Assembly (NCBI GenBank): GCA_037976565.1
Contig: CP137674.1
Location: 32,987,216 to 33,051,215, forward strand
Direction of reading: 5' to 3'
DNA from: Mesocentrotus franciscanus
Lineage: Eukaryota > Echinodermata > Echinoidea > Camarodonta > Strongylocentrotidae
DNA length: 64,000 nucleotides
Made by a program: the position numbers and the translations under genes
Part shown: in pieces, positions 23,001 to 37,000 of the stretch
How positions within the stretch are numbered: the first letter of the stretch is position 1
Layout of the letters: every line of letters starts with the position of its first letter
The notes under the pieces: generated by a model
Told to the model about the DNA's origin: nothing
The model's database searches: none
Seen by the model: the letters and a program-made list of their open reading frames with translations, nothing else

Positions 23001-26000
23001 GCCTTAAAATTAGACTAGGTCTTGCACACATTTGTAAATATAATGATGTATGTATATTCTTTTTTTTTAAGAAATCAATATTATTATTATATCATTTAGG
23101 CATTACCGCCCAAGATGTTTCATTGAATCACCAGGAAAATGTCATTTATTTGTATGTACAATGAATATGTTTTTGACTTTGCCAAGAAAAACTTATCTGT
23201 GGTGACAACATAGTTGTCGTGTGAGATTTTCTGTTGACAGTTTTGATAAAAAAGAATGTATGTAAGGTAGACATGAGGAAATTGAATCCATTGACTAGGG
23301 TAATGATGATTACAATGTAAAGCGCTTAGAAACATAGTAACAAGCCCCATAAAAATGTGACTATTATTACTATTATGGGGAAATAAACAAGTCTCAAGAG
23401 AAGAGTTGAGCATTGTTAAAAAAATGTATCGTCAAATCGTTCCCATGCATATTTGCCACCGAGTTTATGAGCATGAATTAAAAATATGATTTGTTGTGAC
23501 AGGGATTCCATTTTATGATTCCATTATTCATTGCTAATCTTGATACAATGATGTACCATGGATCTAACTGCTAATTCAAGCAACCAATTAAATTTCAGGA
23601 AGAAAAACAAGTTTTAATTTTTCAAAATTTATCAGATACAGTATCAGAATTTGATGGTATAAACAGCACAGAAAGAGTCATTGTGCTTCAAATGATATAC
23701 ATGTAGTTAGATGACAATGTACATGTAACTTATAGTAATATACTATAATATACTAATGTTGAAATATCTTGTCTCTCTTCATAAAATTTGAAACTATCTC
23801 TAATATCAGGAAGAAAAACAATTTTCATATAAAGCCAAAAATAATAAATATAGTATTTAAACATTGGCAGTATGAAGAGCACTAAAAAGGGTCATTATAC
23901 TCAAAGTGCCTAAGTGATGTGGATGGCATTCATTACACATGACATTGATTTTGGATTTCAGCCAAAGAACTACATTGTAAAGCCTCGTTCACAAATAACG
24001 TGGTAAATTGCCGCGAAAATCCCAATGCTTTTTTTTTTACATGCAAAATTAATGGAAACTGCGCACCAAGGACTTGTGCTTATTCACTGAACTCTTTGTT
24101 TTAATATGATATACACAAATGTAAAGAAAATTAAATTTTACGTCTTGAAAATAAAACGCTGGGGTTTTGCTGCATCATATCTGCACGAGCCTCAACTGTG
24201 CATTCTAATCTTTCAACAAAGTACCGGTATATTACTTTTCGGTAAAACATTTGTATTTCAGTGTTATAGCTATTGTTAAAGCTATTTCCTCATGGAGTGA
24301 GTCATACATGTCATTACCGCTGTGTATCCCGCTTGTTCTATTCTTGTACTTGTGGCCTTACTTTTGTATCCCATAGAAATATGTTTTTCATCAATTATTT
24401 GAAGCATGAAATATGAAAGTGTCTCTGAAAATAAGAGTGATACAAAATAGTTTTTAAATTGATGTTGTTTGATGTAGCAAGTTTTACTGATGAATATATC
24501 TATGGTCAGATACTATTTATCATTTTAAGTGGCAACTAATGAGTAACGTGTTTTAAGTGGAAACTAACGTGTTTTAAGTGGCAACCAAAGTGTTTTAAGT
24601 GCCACAAAATCAATGTGTTTTAATTGGCACAAAATCAATTTCAAAATGATGAAATATGATAATTTGAAAGTTGCAATCAAAACTTGTCTTGCCATTCTTC
24701 AGTACTGAATGATTTGATTGAATCTTAGCCAAAGGATAAGTTACAATGTAAATGGAAGAAGAAGGTGAAGAAGCAGAAGGAAGTAGAAGTGCTGAATTCA
24801 GTATTGGCTTCAAGACTTTCTTTCTGTTTTGAAAATGCAGTTCAGCTTGATATCTACTTCAAATAGAATGTAGTTATACAGAAATGGCCGAGAAATATAG
24901 TTTTATATAGGCTAGACAATAGGCTTCACAGTTTTCTGTATTATGTGTACATTTCTGTAACAGAACAGAGTGTTGTATGATTAAAGGTTGAAGTGTATTA
25001 AGGTTCTGTAATAAAACGTACAATGTTTGTCTAGATCAGAGAGTATATTTTGAAATAAATAAATTGACCATATCATAACGCTTGCAAATACTTGAAAAGC
25101 CAATATAATGCAACTTTAAAAGCCTTGTGTTCCACCACCTATTGCAATATGCGATCATTAAAATGACGTATTACGTATTAAGCCGAACATGATTTATATG
25201 GCATGTAGAATAGGGTATATAATTGCCCTAGAACCTAGGTTGAACAAGTATTGTAGACATATCTTTATTAAAGTACTATTTTGAAATCAAAGTACAACAA
25301 CTGTCTTGCAGCTTCCTTTTCCATCCATTTAAGATAAATTCATGAATATCTGTGATAGCGGAATGACTTGTATATCATCAGTGATTTCTTGTGTATGCGA
25401 GAGAGTGATGTGGGTGTGGGTGAAAACGGGAAAGGTGGTATATATTTTTGATGTTTTAAGTACCTTACTTTTGATGTATTTAACACAGAATGTCTCGTTT
25501 CTTCTATCAAAGTAAAACTGAAAATTGGGATGAATGTATTTCTTTTAATAAAATGCTTGGGGGAATTAAAAAAATTAAATTAAAAAAAAAAAAAAAAAAA
25601 TCGACGCACTTTGTGAAATTATGATGTTCGTTTAATTTCTGTCTTTCTCTTTTTTGTTGTGTAGCCCTTTTAATCCATCCGTGTGTTTTAGTGTTGGGAC
25701 TGGTTCGCCTAAACATACATTTCTAAGAAATTGAAATAGTATCTAAACGTCTCTTTTGCCATTGCTCTGGGTTTCTTTTTAAATGCTTGCCTCCCACTAC
25801 CACCATTTGTCTTTTCCAGACTGCCTAACTGAGCCAGGCTGTAGACATGGTAGACTACCCCTGAATGGAGGCATAGTAACGCGAATACCTAGGTCTAATA
25901 TGAAGGGAAAATACAAAAATTTCCTTGTTGTTTTTTAATACAAGATGTTATTTGCTGTTTGAATTTGTTATAACTTCATACCCCTCACACATTTATGATG

Positions 26001-26756
26001 GGGCAGCTGCATTTTTAGGAACTCAATCCAACATTTTAAATATGATGAAGTTCGGTTTAAAAAGGCATGCGATAGAGTTCACAGCTTTAACATGAATAAA
26101 CTACAATTATTCTTCCGAAATATTTCTATTTAACCAGGCATGTTATATTGTCACCTGGATACTAAACTTTTCACCTTCCTTTCTCATCATACAGTAACTC
26201 CAAAAGAAAGAGGGAGAGAGAGAGAGACAGAGAGAATAACAGAGAGAAAACAGAGAGAGAGACAGCGAAATAGACATACGCGGAGAGAATGAGAGAAACA
26301 GGGAGAGAGAGAGAGAGAGAGAGAGAGAGGGGGCGAATGAAGTAAAAAGGATCTATCGCTACAAAAGTTAAATTGAGCCCTGTATGAAATCACATACAGT
26401 AGAATATTAATCAAGCGATCCCCAAATAATCGGGTAAACTTGATTTCTGTGAAAGAAATCGAAACAAGCACTATTCGTGTATGCAAGGCATGTACATTGT
26501 GTATCTATATTTCAAAACATTGACTTCTAACCCACTTTCATTGAGGTGCACTCATCAGTCAGTCTATCTCGTTTTGACATTGAACTTAATTTGCACTTGT
26601 ACACAGAGCAACAACAAAATATAGTTGGTGATAATAGTCAAATTTGACTGATTGCCTTATATAACGCTGAATTCAACAACAACATCAATAACAACAGATT
26701 ACATTGCTCGACGCCCGACACACAAAGGTAGTGAAAACGGATAAGTTTAAAGAGAA

Positions 26757-27166
26757 AGTCAACCCTGTCGTAAGTTGGTTGTAATAAAGGCAGAAACATT
26801 AGAGAAATAAATAAGTGGAAAGTTGACCAATATCCGATTAAAATTTAAATTGTTGAAGTTGTCATCAGTGAAACACTATTGACAAGACTGTGCGAGCTCC
26901 TCTCCAATTCGCTCTGTACAGAAAATGTCATAAACTTTCATTTTCTTAGTTATTGATGACGGATTTTTTTTTTCTTCATACAGGGCTTGCATAATACAGA
27001 TTTGCAATAATTATTTTTGGGTCAATGTATGATTAACAGTGTTGCTTTGTTTTTATAGCACATTACGAAATTCTTAACTTTCTTATTTTCAATCGGCTTT
27101 TGCTCTATCTTTTCTATAGTACTTCTATTAAACTATTTAAAATACCAGGGTGGACTTCTCCTTCAA
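26757..27166. mobile_element. TTAA-type MITE, second copy
   Basis: The left end TTAAAGAGAAAGTCAACCCT and the right end CCAGGGTGGACTTCTCCTTC are diverged versions of the termini at 16779-17281. The right-hand TTAA has mutated to TTCAA. Confidence 0.65.
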
Positions 27167-28757
27167 TGAGCATAGGTGCACAAATCGAGGGGGGGGACTG
27201 TAGACACAGAGCCTCAGGAATGTTTTAAATTGCAAATTTTCGATATTCGAGCAACCAGCACCTCAATTCGAGAAGCAAGATGCCCGAATATTCATATATC
27301 CGGGTAGGAAGTGCCCGGATATGCAAATTCTGTATTTTCCACTAAAAAAAGGTTTGCTCCCCCGGTAAGTTTACAAAACTTTAAGAGTTCAGATTCCGTC
27401 CAATGGCGTGATTCCCTTTAGCGAAAATGTGTCTGTACGCAGTGGCAACGTGATTTGAAGAGTTCAAGGGACACGGATAGAAGTATCATGGACCCAGTTA
27501 TATGTAGGAAAATTGCTATTCAAGTGGTCGAAAGTTCTTATCTGGGTTCATATTGGGTTTAGCGTCCATTTTAGCGTCTTATTTAGGTTCAGGGCATGAC
27601 TATCATACTGCATAGAAAAGATTAAATAATCATATGGCCTTGTAATTTATTCAAAATAATTTTTATTTTCAAAAGAGCATTTTGGGCTTCATCCCCTGGC
27701 AATTTCAATTTGAGTTCAGTCCCAGTTTTATAGTACACCGCTGAGTTTGATTAACTTTCCCTACGAAACTCAGTGCAATGCAACTGTGTATTTATCGGTT
27801 GGCAGTTATTCAGACAAACGAGCGTCTCGCCGATCACAAATTTATGGTCAAGGTATATGATTTTAAAAAATACAATCATACTCAGCAGACAAAAATCTCA
27901 ACTGAATTATAGTTTCATTATTCCCTTATCACGAGGCAATGGATGCAAAGGTACCGTGCCCCGGTAAAAAAAAACACACACAAAAAAAACACTATTTTTG
28001 CTTGATTTTTCTTTGTACAGTTGACACCCTGAGTGATATTAGTAAAAACAAACTGTCTAGAAGTTTTGTTTAGACAGGATGAATCTTTCTTTTATGATGA
28101 ATAGAAAACATGAAGAGTAGAACAACGTCATATCAAACCTTGAAAATTATTATACACACACAAGTGTGGAATAATTTTGTTTCTCGCAACGCAGTTGATA
28201 ACTAATTTATTCGTGGTGCTATCACTTTATATGTAGCATTTACTATGATAATCTTAATATGGGAAATATTAAAGAGACACCCCTCTCTTAATAGTTGTTA
28301 GACGTACATCCCCTTACCTGAAAATGAAGGGACCACCCCCACCCCCACGCCTACACACACCGAGCGCGCGCACTCTTTACAAGACGGGGCCCAGATCGTA
28401 GTAAACATAACTTGCAACAATTTCAACAAAAGTAACAATGGAATTGAGGATAATAAGTATTATATCCTGCATCAAAAATTTATTGGTTTTTGATTGGTTG
28501 AGAGCTCGTCACGTGACCAGAAATATTTCAACTATTTAATGTTGCTCTGAAAAAGTACTATTTGGGAGTACTATTTGGGAGTAGAAGTACTATATGAGAG
28601 TACTATTTGGGCGTTGAATTTTGTTTTTGATTTTTGATTTTTTTTTTTTGATTGTAATTTTCCAAAAATTTTCCCAAAAATTAGATTTTTTTTTTTTTTT
28701 TTTTTTGAAGATTAATTTGTGATGTAGGATATAAAATAAATATACCATGCCCTCTTT

Positions 28758-28886
28758 TCGAGGTACTGGTTAAAACTATGGGCCTCGGTGACTCAAAAAG
28801 TACCATTTGCTTCGGGGCTGCGCCCCTCAGCAAATAGTACTATTGGAGTCACCTCTTGCGCATAGTTTTAACCAGAACCTCTCGAG
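28758..28886. repeat. Hairpin (inverted repeat) around a GC-rich centre
   Basis: GAGGTACTGGTTAAAACTAT on the left pairs with ATAGTTTTAACCAGAACCTC on the right, and GTGACTC with GAGTCAC. The centre is GGGGCTGCGCCCC. Nearby (28550-28612) the words GTACTATTTGGGAG are directly repeated. Confidence 0.65.
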
Positions 28887-28989
28887 ACAGTGTATATTTG
28901 TATACTATCTTCATGTTGTTACTATCAATAGACCAGAGAAGAATGTTTAACTTTTTTCCATTTATTCTCAAATCCAGAGCTATTCATGT

Positions 28990-29620
28990 GAATAAGAAAT
29001 TCAATTCAATTCAATTTATTTCCACTTTCAAAACAATTTACAAATCAATAACAAATACATATGAATAATAGTGGCGGGATCATGAAAAGCACTAATTGGC
29101 TTATTAAAAATGACCCCTTAACAAGTATACATATGACATATTATAAATTGTAAGAAAATATCAAAAAAATCATCACAGGAAAAACATAACGTCAAACAAA
29201 ACAACAAATGATAATGAAGAGAAGATAGAAAACATAAACAAAATATTCATCATTTATGAGTTCAGGAGGTGTTGTTTAACTAATCGTTTGAAATGTTTTA
29301 CAGTCTTACTATTCTTGGGATTAGTTGGGAGGTTATTCCAAGTAATTGGGCCATAGTAACAAATTGAATTCTGAGTTGTTGCTATGCGGTTTAAAGGAAG
29401 GTGGGTATTTTGAGCATTTGTAGTATCGTAATTATGAATGGAACAATTCAAAGTAAAATAATCATCATAAATCTTTTGAAGAAGTTTATTAGACAGATGA
29501 AACATGAACATTGCAGTATTTAAGGTTAATAAGTCATGGATAGGTAGGATTTGCATTTTTTTTAATAATGGTAGAGTGTGAGACAGATAAAAAAGAGTGT
29601 GAAATAAGGCGAATCCCACG
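28990..29620 (-). mobile_element. LINE 3' fragment on the minus strand
   Basis: The minus-strand frame 29254-29619 encodes NSICYYGPITWNNLPTNPKN followed by an FKRLVKQHLL end, the familiar WN-LP C terminus of LINE-encoded polymerase proteins. The fragment ends at 28998-29022 in GAATT repeats, a common LINE tail. The 5' part is missing. Confidence 0.65.
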
Positions 29621-30462
29621 TGACGAAATGACGAAAAGGTTAAAAACCTTCGTCCCGTGTTCTACTAAAATTAAAACCAAGCGCTGGGTTTAAGCTGTTG
29701 TCTAAAATCTAGTCAAAGGAAGTTATAGTCTGAGGTCTAAGTTTTCCTTTTGTTAAACATGATATTAGACCTAGGGTCAGGTCTAACTGATTGGAATACG
29801 GACCGAAGAGTTAATAGAGCGCTGTTCTTGATTTATACAAATATAAAATCGTTTAAAAGAAGGCAGAAGTTCTATCATGTTCATACACTTGGATCGTACT
29901 AAAGGGTACATACTCATTTCCATATATTGTTAATTATACTTTACAATAGATCTTTGATGAAAATTGAATCTGCAGATTGATTTCATTTCATAGACATGGA
30001 TACATTTAAAGTATCAATCATCGATATTACAGGTTGATGTATTTGTTATTTCAGCTGTGGCGTGGATGTTGGGAAGTAGTTCAGATCATGAGCACCCTCT
30101 TAGAAAACGATGATCCTGTAAATCGGAAATAACTTTGTAGCTCTCAAACATTTACGTTCCACCACCCTCTGATTAGTGGTGTTAACCCGTAACTCCATAA
30201 GGAGGAAATAGTTTGTCTCTTATTTGATACTTGGCAAAATCGACTTCCTTTTCAATCTTCAGGCATTATATTTTGGTACTGGAATCAGATCACATGCCAC
30301 GTCAAGCTGCTCCTTCTTAACAGGATATATAGCCCTAATGGATATAACCCCAAGCCAAATCGTTTTTGCAATGTGTACATAGAAGGGACTTGATAGATAT
30401 CCGATATTGGACTTCACTATTGGGCACTGCATCTCACTCTCTGTGTTTCTGTGATATTGACA

Positions 30463-30541
30463 ATGTCTGGGGATTCAATACTTGGAGGGTTTAGGATGTT
30501 CCTGCCTCTTACTCTGATATGGATTCTTTCATCTACAACAG
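30463..30541 (+). CDS. Gene 2 first coding exon: signal peptide
   Basis: The ATG has A at -3. The peptide has a short polar N-region followed by a hydrophobic core (MFLPLTLIWILSST) typical of a signal peptide. The exon ends in phase 1 before GTTTGT, which matches the phase-1 start of every extracellular module that follows. A second in-frame ATG at 30496 would give a shorter, equally good leader. Confidence 0.75.
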
Positions 30542-30842
30542 GTTTGTTTTAAACTAACTGGATGTTTCTACTATTCTGTTCTACAAGCATGGGATGGCCT
30601 ATGAAATTCATAAGTGTCGACACTTGTTTATTGTTTATCACCAGTCAGTCAGTTTTTCGTGTACAGGAACTTTGGAATGTTTGGGAGTTCATACACTGTA
30701 ATTGGCAACTGTTCTTTCCCTTCATTTTAGTGAGGCTTTCACTGTATAAGATTCGTTAGATTGAACTTACATTGACAATAAAAAAGAACATAGGACCATA
30801 ATCATAATCACTTTACAAAGAATGTATACTAATGAGGTACTT

Positions 30843-30873
<31 letters not shown>

Positions 30874-31028
30874 CTCTTTGTCTCTCTTTCTCTTTAAATA
30901 TATATATATATATATCTGTCTGTCTTTCTCACCCTCGGCTTTATTTCTCATCGCCTTTTATCTGTCTCCTCTTATCTTTCCCCTCGTATTCACATCTTTG
31001 TATCTCCCTTTTTCTTTTAACTCTACCT

Positions 31029-31066
<38 letters not shown>

Positions 31067-34000
31067 TCCTCTCTCTCTCTCCTCAGCTACCTCCCTCTGT
31101 ACATTATCTCTCCTTCCTAATCTCTTTGATATAAGGTGTGTAGACCTACTGATGCAATGTATAATTCTTTGAACATGTATTTTTCGTTTTTGTTTATACT
31201 ATATTTCTTTTGTACATTCTATGTTTATAATAATATTGTATTATTCTAGTTGTAAAAAGATCCCTTCAGATAATAAGTTACACAGGATAAACAGCCAATT
31301 ACCAAAATGATTGAGGAAAGAACTGCTCCTGTCGTAGATTAGACGCCCCTGGGAAATTTGTAGGAGGGGGGATTAGGGACAAAGGTCTACCAGTTGAATG
31401 AAATAATGAAATGGGCTAGAATAAGGGAGGGTGTATGATAGGAATTAATGTCATATCTTTCTGTCACTTCCGTCTTCCTTTTCCGTTTTTCCTTCTAAAT
31501 TTCCCTTTCAGATGTTTCCCTCTATTTCCCTTTGTTTCCTTTCTTTTTTGATGGGCAATTCGAAGACGGCGAGGGGGAAGGGGTATGGTAAAGCCCCACT
31601 GCAGTGTGAAAAATAACGTGTTGTTTCATTGTCTCTTATTGTTATCTTACAGTTGAATGTCAAGAGTGTTCTACATCAGGGTTGGATGTGTTTGGTGGCT
31701 ATCAGTATGTCTTCTACCATGGTGATGTCAGCAGGACATTCACTAAAACACGTGCACACTGTCAAAGCTTAGGGGGTGACATGCCAATCATTACATCAGC
31801 TGAACAAAATGTACGTACGCACTTTTACCATCTATTACATGAGATATTTATCATAAATCTCATAGAGCAAAACGTATTACTGAAACCCTATACAGTTTTC
31901 CAAATGAAACATCTTTTAAGCGTTGCCTACTTATTCATATGAAGTATCAGGATTTTTTCTGGCAATTTTTTTTCTTTCTTCAGAACAAATAGTATTCTAA
32001 TTAGCGGGTGTTCTATGAAGTTAAACATTTCTAGAAAACTTTTATTGACCGTTAGGCATGACTTAAACAACCCAATAGGTACACCATGGAAAAGTCTCAG
32101 ATGAAGAAAATAAAGAAACAGAACATTGATGCTTGTGTCCACCGTCTCACGATTTTCCACCAGTGAGCTTAAATACATAAACCTTTATACGTTGTCGTGT
32201 TTGGAAAATGTGACATCCAAAACTCCGATTTAAATTCTTAAGAATACTGGTGGAACATTCCTATTTTAACCATTACCGTACTGAGCACTGGCGTACTGGT
32301 GGGGCTTGGGGTGCTAAAATAAAATTAAACCATGACCCACATAGAAAAAGAAAAGAGAGAGAGAGAGAGAGAAGGAAAAGAAGAAAAAGGGAAAGAGGAG
32401 AGAAAGGGAAAGAAAGAAGAGGAAGAAGAAAAGAAAATGGGGAGAAAAGAAAATGGGGGAAAACGAAGGAGATCGGGGGGCCGAAAGGGCCTTGCCTCCC
32501 AGGCTGTTGCCCCCCATCAAAAAAATAAGAGAGAAGGAAGGAAAGGAAGAGAAAAGAGAAAAAGAGGAGATAAAGGGAAGGAAAAAAAGAGGAAGAAGAA
32601 AAGAAAAGAAGGGGGATATCAGTTGCAATTTTCCCGCCAACAAGTTGTGGATCGGGGGCAAAGGCCCCTCTCCCCGCCCAAAAAGAAAGAGAAGGGAAAG
32701 GAAAGAGGAGAGCTAAAAGGGAACAACAAAAAAGAGGAAGAAGAAAAGAAAAGGGTGAAAAGAAGGGAGATCAGTTGCGATTAATCCCGCCAACAACATG
32801 TGGATCGGGGGGGCGAAAGGCCCTTGCCTCCCCCCTAGCAAACCTAAAAGAGAAAGAAGGAAGGGAAGGGAAAGGGAAGGGGAGGGAAAGGTAAGGAAAG
32901 AAAGAGAGAAAGAAGATAGGTAGGGGAGATCAGTTGCGATTTTTCCCGCCAACAAGGTGTAGATCGGGTGGGGGCACTTGCATATGGGGAGCCAATTAGT
33001 GTCCTGCCAGTGTCACAATAAAATTCAAACGTGGTTCATTTCTAATTCGATACCGGTGATTTACAAATGTTGCTGAAATGACATAATTTTCCGAGATTTT
33101 TCCTCACTTTTTAGTAAATTATACTTTTTTATGCGTTTGTTGGAAAATTACAAATTCCTAAATTTACAGTCAGGCAAGAAATATGCTTATTTAGAGGCCT
33201 ACATGGCAGGGCCAGCAGAACGACGGGGCTCCGGGGCCTCGAGCTCCGCCCCTCACTTTTTTGGAAAAAGTATACTAAAGAGAAAAATAATAAAAAGAAA
33301 GAGAGAAAGAACGAAAGAATAGTGACCTGCCAGTGTCACAAAATAATGAGGTATAAAAATATTCTTATCTGACCGTGATTAAAAGCCTAAAACCCTGAGC
33401 TTCCGGGGCTCTGTCCCTGGATTCCACCTAGGGCCCTAAGGCGGGCCCCTGGATGCTCATCTAACCGTAATTTAATGCCTAAAACCCTGAGCTTCTGGGG
33501 CTCCGCCTGGACCCCACGCCAATTAGTGTCCTGCCAGTGTCACAAATAAGGTATCAAAATATGCTCATCTGACCGTAATTAAACGCCTAAAACCCTGAGC
33601 TTCCAGGGGCTCTGCCCTCTGGACCCAACCATTGGCCCAAGGCGGGCCCTGGATACTCATTATGACCGTAATTTAATGCCTAAAACCCCTGAGCTTCCGG
33701 GGCTACGCCCCCTGGACCCCACGCCAATTAGTGACCTGCCAGTGTCACAAATAAGGTATCAAAATATGCTCATCTGACCGTGATTAAACGCCTAAAACCC
33801 TGAGCTTCCAGGGCTCTGCCCTCTGACCCACCTAGGGCCCTAAAACGGGCCCCTAGTTGCTCATCTGACTGTAATTTAATGCCTAAAACCCCTAAAATTC
33901 CGGTGGCTCTGCCCCCTCGGCCCCACCAGGGGCCTAAAGCAGGCCCCTGAATGCTTATCTGACCGTTATAAAATGCCTAAAACCCTGAGCTTCTCAGGGC

Positions 34001-37000
34001 TCCGCCCCTGGACCCCACGCCAATTAGTGTCCTGCCAGTGTCACAAATAAGGTATCAAAATATGCTCATCTGACCGTAATTAAACGCCTAAAACCCCTGA
34101 GCTTCCAGGGGCTCTGCCCCTGGACCCAACCAATGGCCCTAAGTCAGGCCCCTGGATACTCATCTGACAGTAATTTATTGCCTAAAACCCTGAGCTTCCG
34201 GGGCTCCACCCTGGACCCCACGCCAATTAGTGACCTGCCAGTGTCACAAATAGGGTATCAAAATATGCTCATCTGACCGTAATTAAATGCCTAAAACCAC
34301 TGAGCTTTCGGGGGCTCCGCCACCTTGACCCCACCAGAGGGCCTAAGGTGGGCCCTCTGAATGCTCAATGACCGTTATAAAATGCCTCAAATCCCTGAGT
34401 TTCAGGGGGCTACGCTCCCTGGGCCCCACGCCAATTAGTGACCTGCCAGTGTCACAAATAGGTTTTCAAAATATGCTCATCTGACCGTGATTAATTGCCT
34501 AAAACCCCTGAGCTTCCAGGGGCTCTGCCCTCTGGACCCCACCTAGGTCCCTAGAACGGCCCCTAGATGCTCATCTGACTGTAATTTAATGCCTAAAACC
34601 CCTGAAATTCCGGTGACTCTGCCCCCCTCGGCCCCACGCCAATTATTGTCCTGCCAGTGTCACAAATCAAAATATGCTCATCTGACCGTAATTAAACGCC
34701 TAAAACCCCTGAGTTTCCACTTTCCGGGGGCTCTGCCCCCTGGACCCAACCAATGGCCCTAAGTCAGGCCCCTGGATACTCATCTGACAGTTATTTATTG
34801 CCTAAAACCCATGAGCTTCCAGGGGCTCCGCCCCCGGGACCCCACCCCAATAAGCGGCCTGCCAGTGTCACAAATAGGGTATCAAAATATGCTCATCTGA
34901 CCGTAATTAAATGCCTAAAAACCCCTGAGCTTCCGGGGGCTCCGCCCCCTCGACCCCACCAGAGGGCCTAAGGCGGGCCCCCTGAATGCTCAATGTCCGT
35001 TATAAAATGCCTCAAATCCCTGAGTTTCAGGGGGCTCAGCCCCCTGGACCCCACGCCAATTAGTGACCTGCAAATGTCATGAATAAGATATCAAAAATGC
35101 TCATCTGATCGTAATTAAATGCCCATAGCCCCTGAGCTTCCGGGGAATCTGCCCCTTGACTCCTGCCAGGGCTTTGCCCCTAGACCCCACGCCAATTTAC
35201 ACTTCGCTCTAAATACCTGATCGTAAATACTTTAGCCTCCCCCACCCACTTTGAAAAACGTTCAGCGGGGCCAGCATGTAAGAGTGGGGTGATGCGGATT
35301 TTTTGTCTGCGAGCCCCCCCAAACATTTTTGCTCATTACGCCACTGGTACTGAGCCAAAAGTTTTGAGGGCACTGAGCCAGGAACGCAGTACAAGCGACT
35401 AAGATATTGATCCTTTGAATCGGGGGAGGGGGTGTTCACTGTGCCCCTCCCCCGAAATGAGAAGATTTTGCATTTCGCCACGTTGATATTAATCTCTAAA
35501 TGTATTCCTCTGCTCTTCATAATATAAATAGGATTTCATTGGCATGAGATTACTGGGTAGTAACTATTACATCGGTTTAGAAGACATGGATCGGGATGAT
35601 ACATACAGATGGATTGATGGAACGACCCCTGGGTATGTATCAACTGTCATGGTGGTATAATGCCACTCCTGTTTTTCAATTCGTTTTTCCCCATAACGAT
35701 GTTTACATTATGTCAGTGGATTTAATGATAGGCATACGAGTCAGCAACCAGGGGACCGACGGCTTTAAGTCCTCTCCGACGAACTTGGTAATGATGATTA
35801 ATTAAAAAAAAAAAGTTTTAGCCCTCCATAGGCTATTTTATTGAGTCAAGCAAAACATTTTACAATTCAATGAAATGAAGTCTTTTTTTAAGTCAAATAA
35901 AACAGAATACTTTCACATTTCTCTCCTTGTTGTTCATACAAACAAATGTTGAAGTGCCTGCCATTTAGTCAAAAATTTGTTATACATACCAGATATAGAA
36001 TGAATATATCTCTCGTCTTAATAATATTGAATAATGTTCTTCTTCAAAGAACTAAAATTTTGAATTTTGTTGTTAAGCTTTTTTACAAATAGTTGATGCT
36101 TAATCAAAGTCACCATGCAATTTAAAGCATCGTTTTTTGGTCTTCAAAACCAAAAATTACATTTTCAAAATTAAACTCTATTTGTACTCGAGAACCTTCA
36201 TTTATCCATTTCACCGTTTCATTCCAGATTGATTTACTGATTTCACATTTTTAAAAGAAATGTACAATATCTTCCAGCTCTTTTTTACGAAACGAAAATT
36301 TATCATAAATCACTATTTTCATCTTATACAGTTGCTTGTTCAAATACAGAATCCTATTTACTATCTTATACTAAAAATATCTTAAACCGATATCTGGAGT
36401 AAAACGAAATATTATCCTATGATATTTCTGCATTCTTGGACATTCCGGGGTATTGGCGTAGCGAGGGGTGTTGGGGGTGTTCAAACACCCCATTGGCAAA
36501 CAGGGATGTTTTAGGTGTTCAAATGCCCCCCCCCCTTGGCAAAAGGGGGTGTTTTAGAATTTTAAAGACACCCTTTATCTGTGTAAGGGGGGTAAGCACT
36601 AATTTTTTTTTTTGCTCAACAAGGGGTGGATGTTGAGGAAAAAATGAGTGTTCACTCCTCCCCCAAAAAATAGTGCTTACCCCCTCCCCGCTTATTCGCC
36701 GGCTGGCTGATTCGCCGCTAAATATTTTCTCACGAATTGGGGGAATAGTGCTCCTTACCCCCCGCTTATTCGCTGGCTGGCTGATTCGCCGCTAAATATT
36801 TTCTCACGACTTGGGCAAAAGAACACCTCCCCTTAAAAAATCCTAGCCCTTGTTAATGGCTATAATCTAAATGTCGTTACCATTTCAGACATATTGTGGG
36901 TACACAATTTGTCTTTCCAAGAAAAGTTTTGTAAATATATTAACACTAGTATTTTGAAATGTGACGGCATTAGAGGATCTACTACATTTTGTCCACATTT

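Larger units (their letters stand above)
23001..30462. other. Rest of the intergenic spacer between the two PTP receptor genes
   Basis: I find no supportable protein-coding exon here. The spacer contains diverged SINE-like tail sequence near 23300-23390, short imperfect repeats of GTGTTTTAAGTGG around 24545-24625, a poly-A run near 25580-25600, a (GA)n tract at 26205-26335, a TTAA-flanked MITE (26757-27166), poly-T tracts near 28630-28710, a hairpin at 28758-28886 and a minus-strand LINE 3' end (28990-29620). A possible 5' untranslated exon for gene 2 follows a TTTCAG at about 30054. The promoter was not identified. Confidence 0.5.
32286..35346. mobile_element. Non-autonomous hAT-like transposon carrying an internal tandem array
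   Basis: The termini CACTGGCGTA and TACGCCACTG are flanked by perfect 8-bp duplications GTACTGAG (32278-32285 and 35347-35354). Inside are a purine-rich part with a repeated block of about 155 bp (32340-32980) and a GC-rich satellite (about 33310-35200). No transposase was found. It lies in the first intron of CTLD1. Confidence 0.82.

Noticed and set aside
32250..32955. Lys/Glu/Arg-rich frames on + and Phe/Leu/Ser-rich frames on -
   Set aside because: They lie in purine-rich repeat blocks inside a hAT-like element.
34753..34971. Pro-rich open frame
   Set aside because: It is within the 206-bp satellite and has no protein signature.
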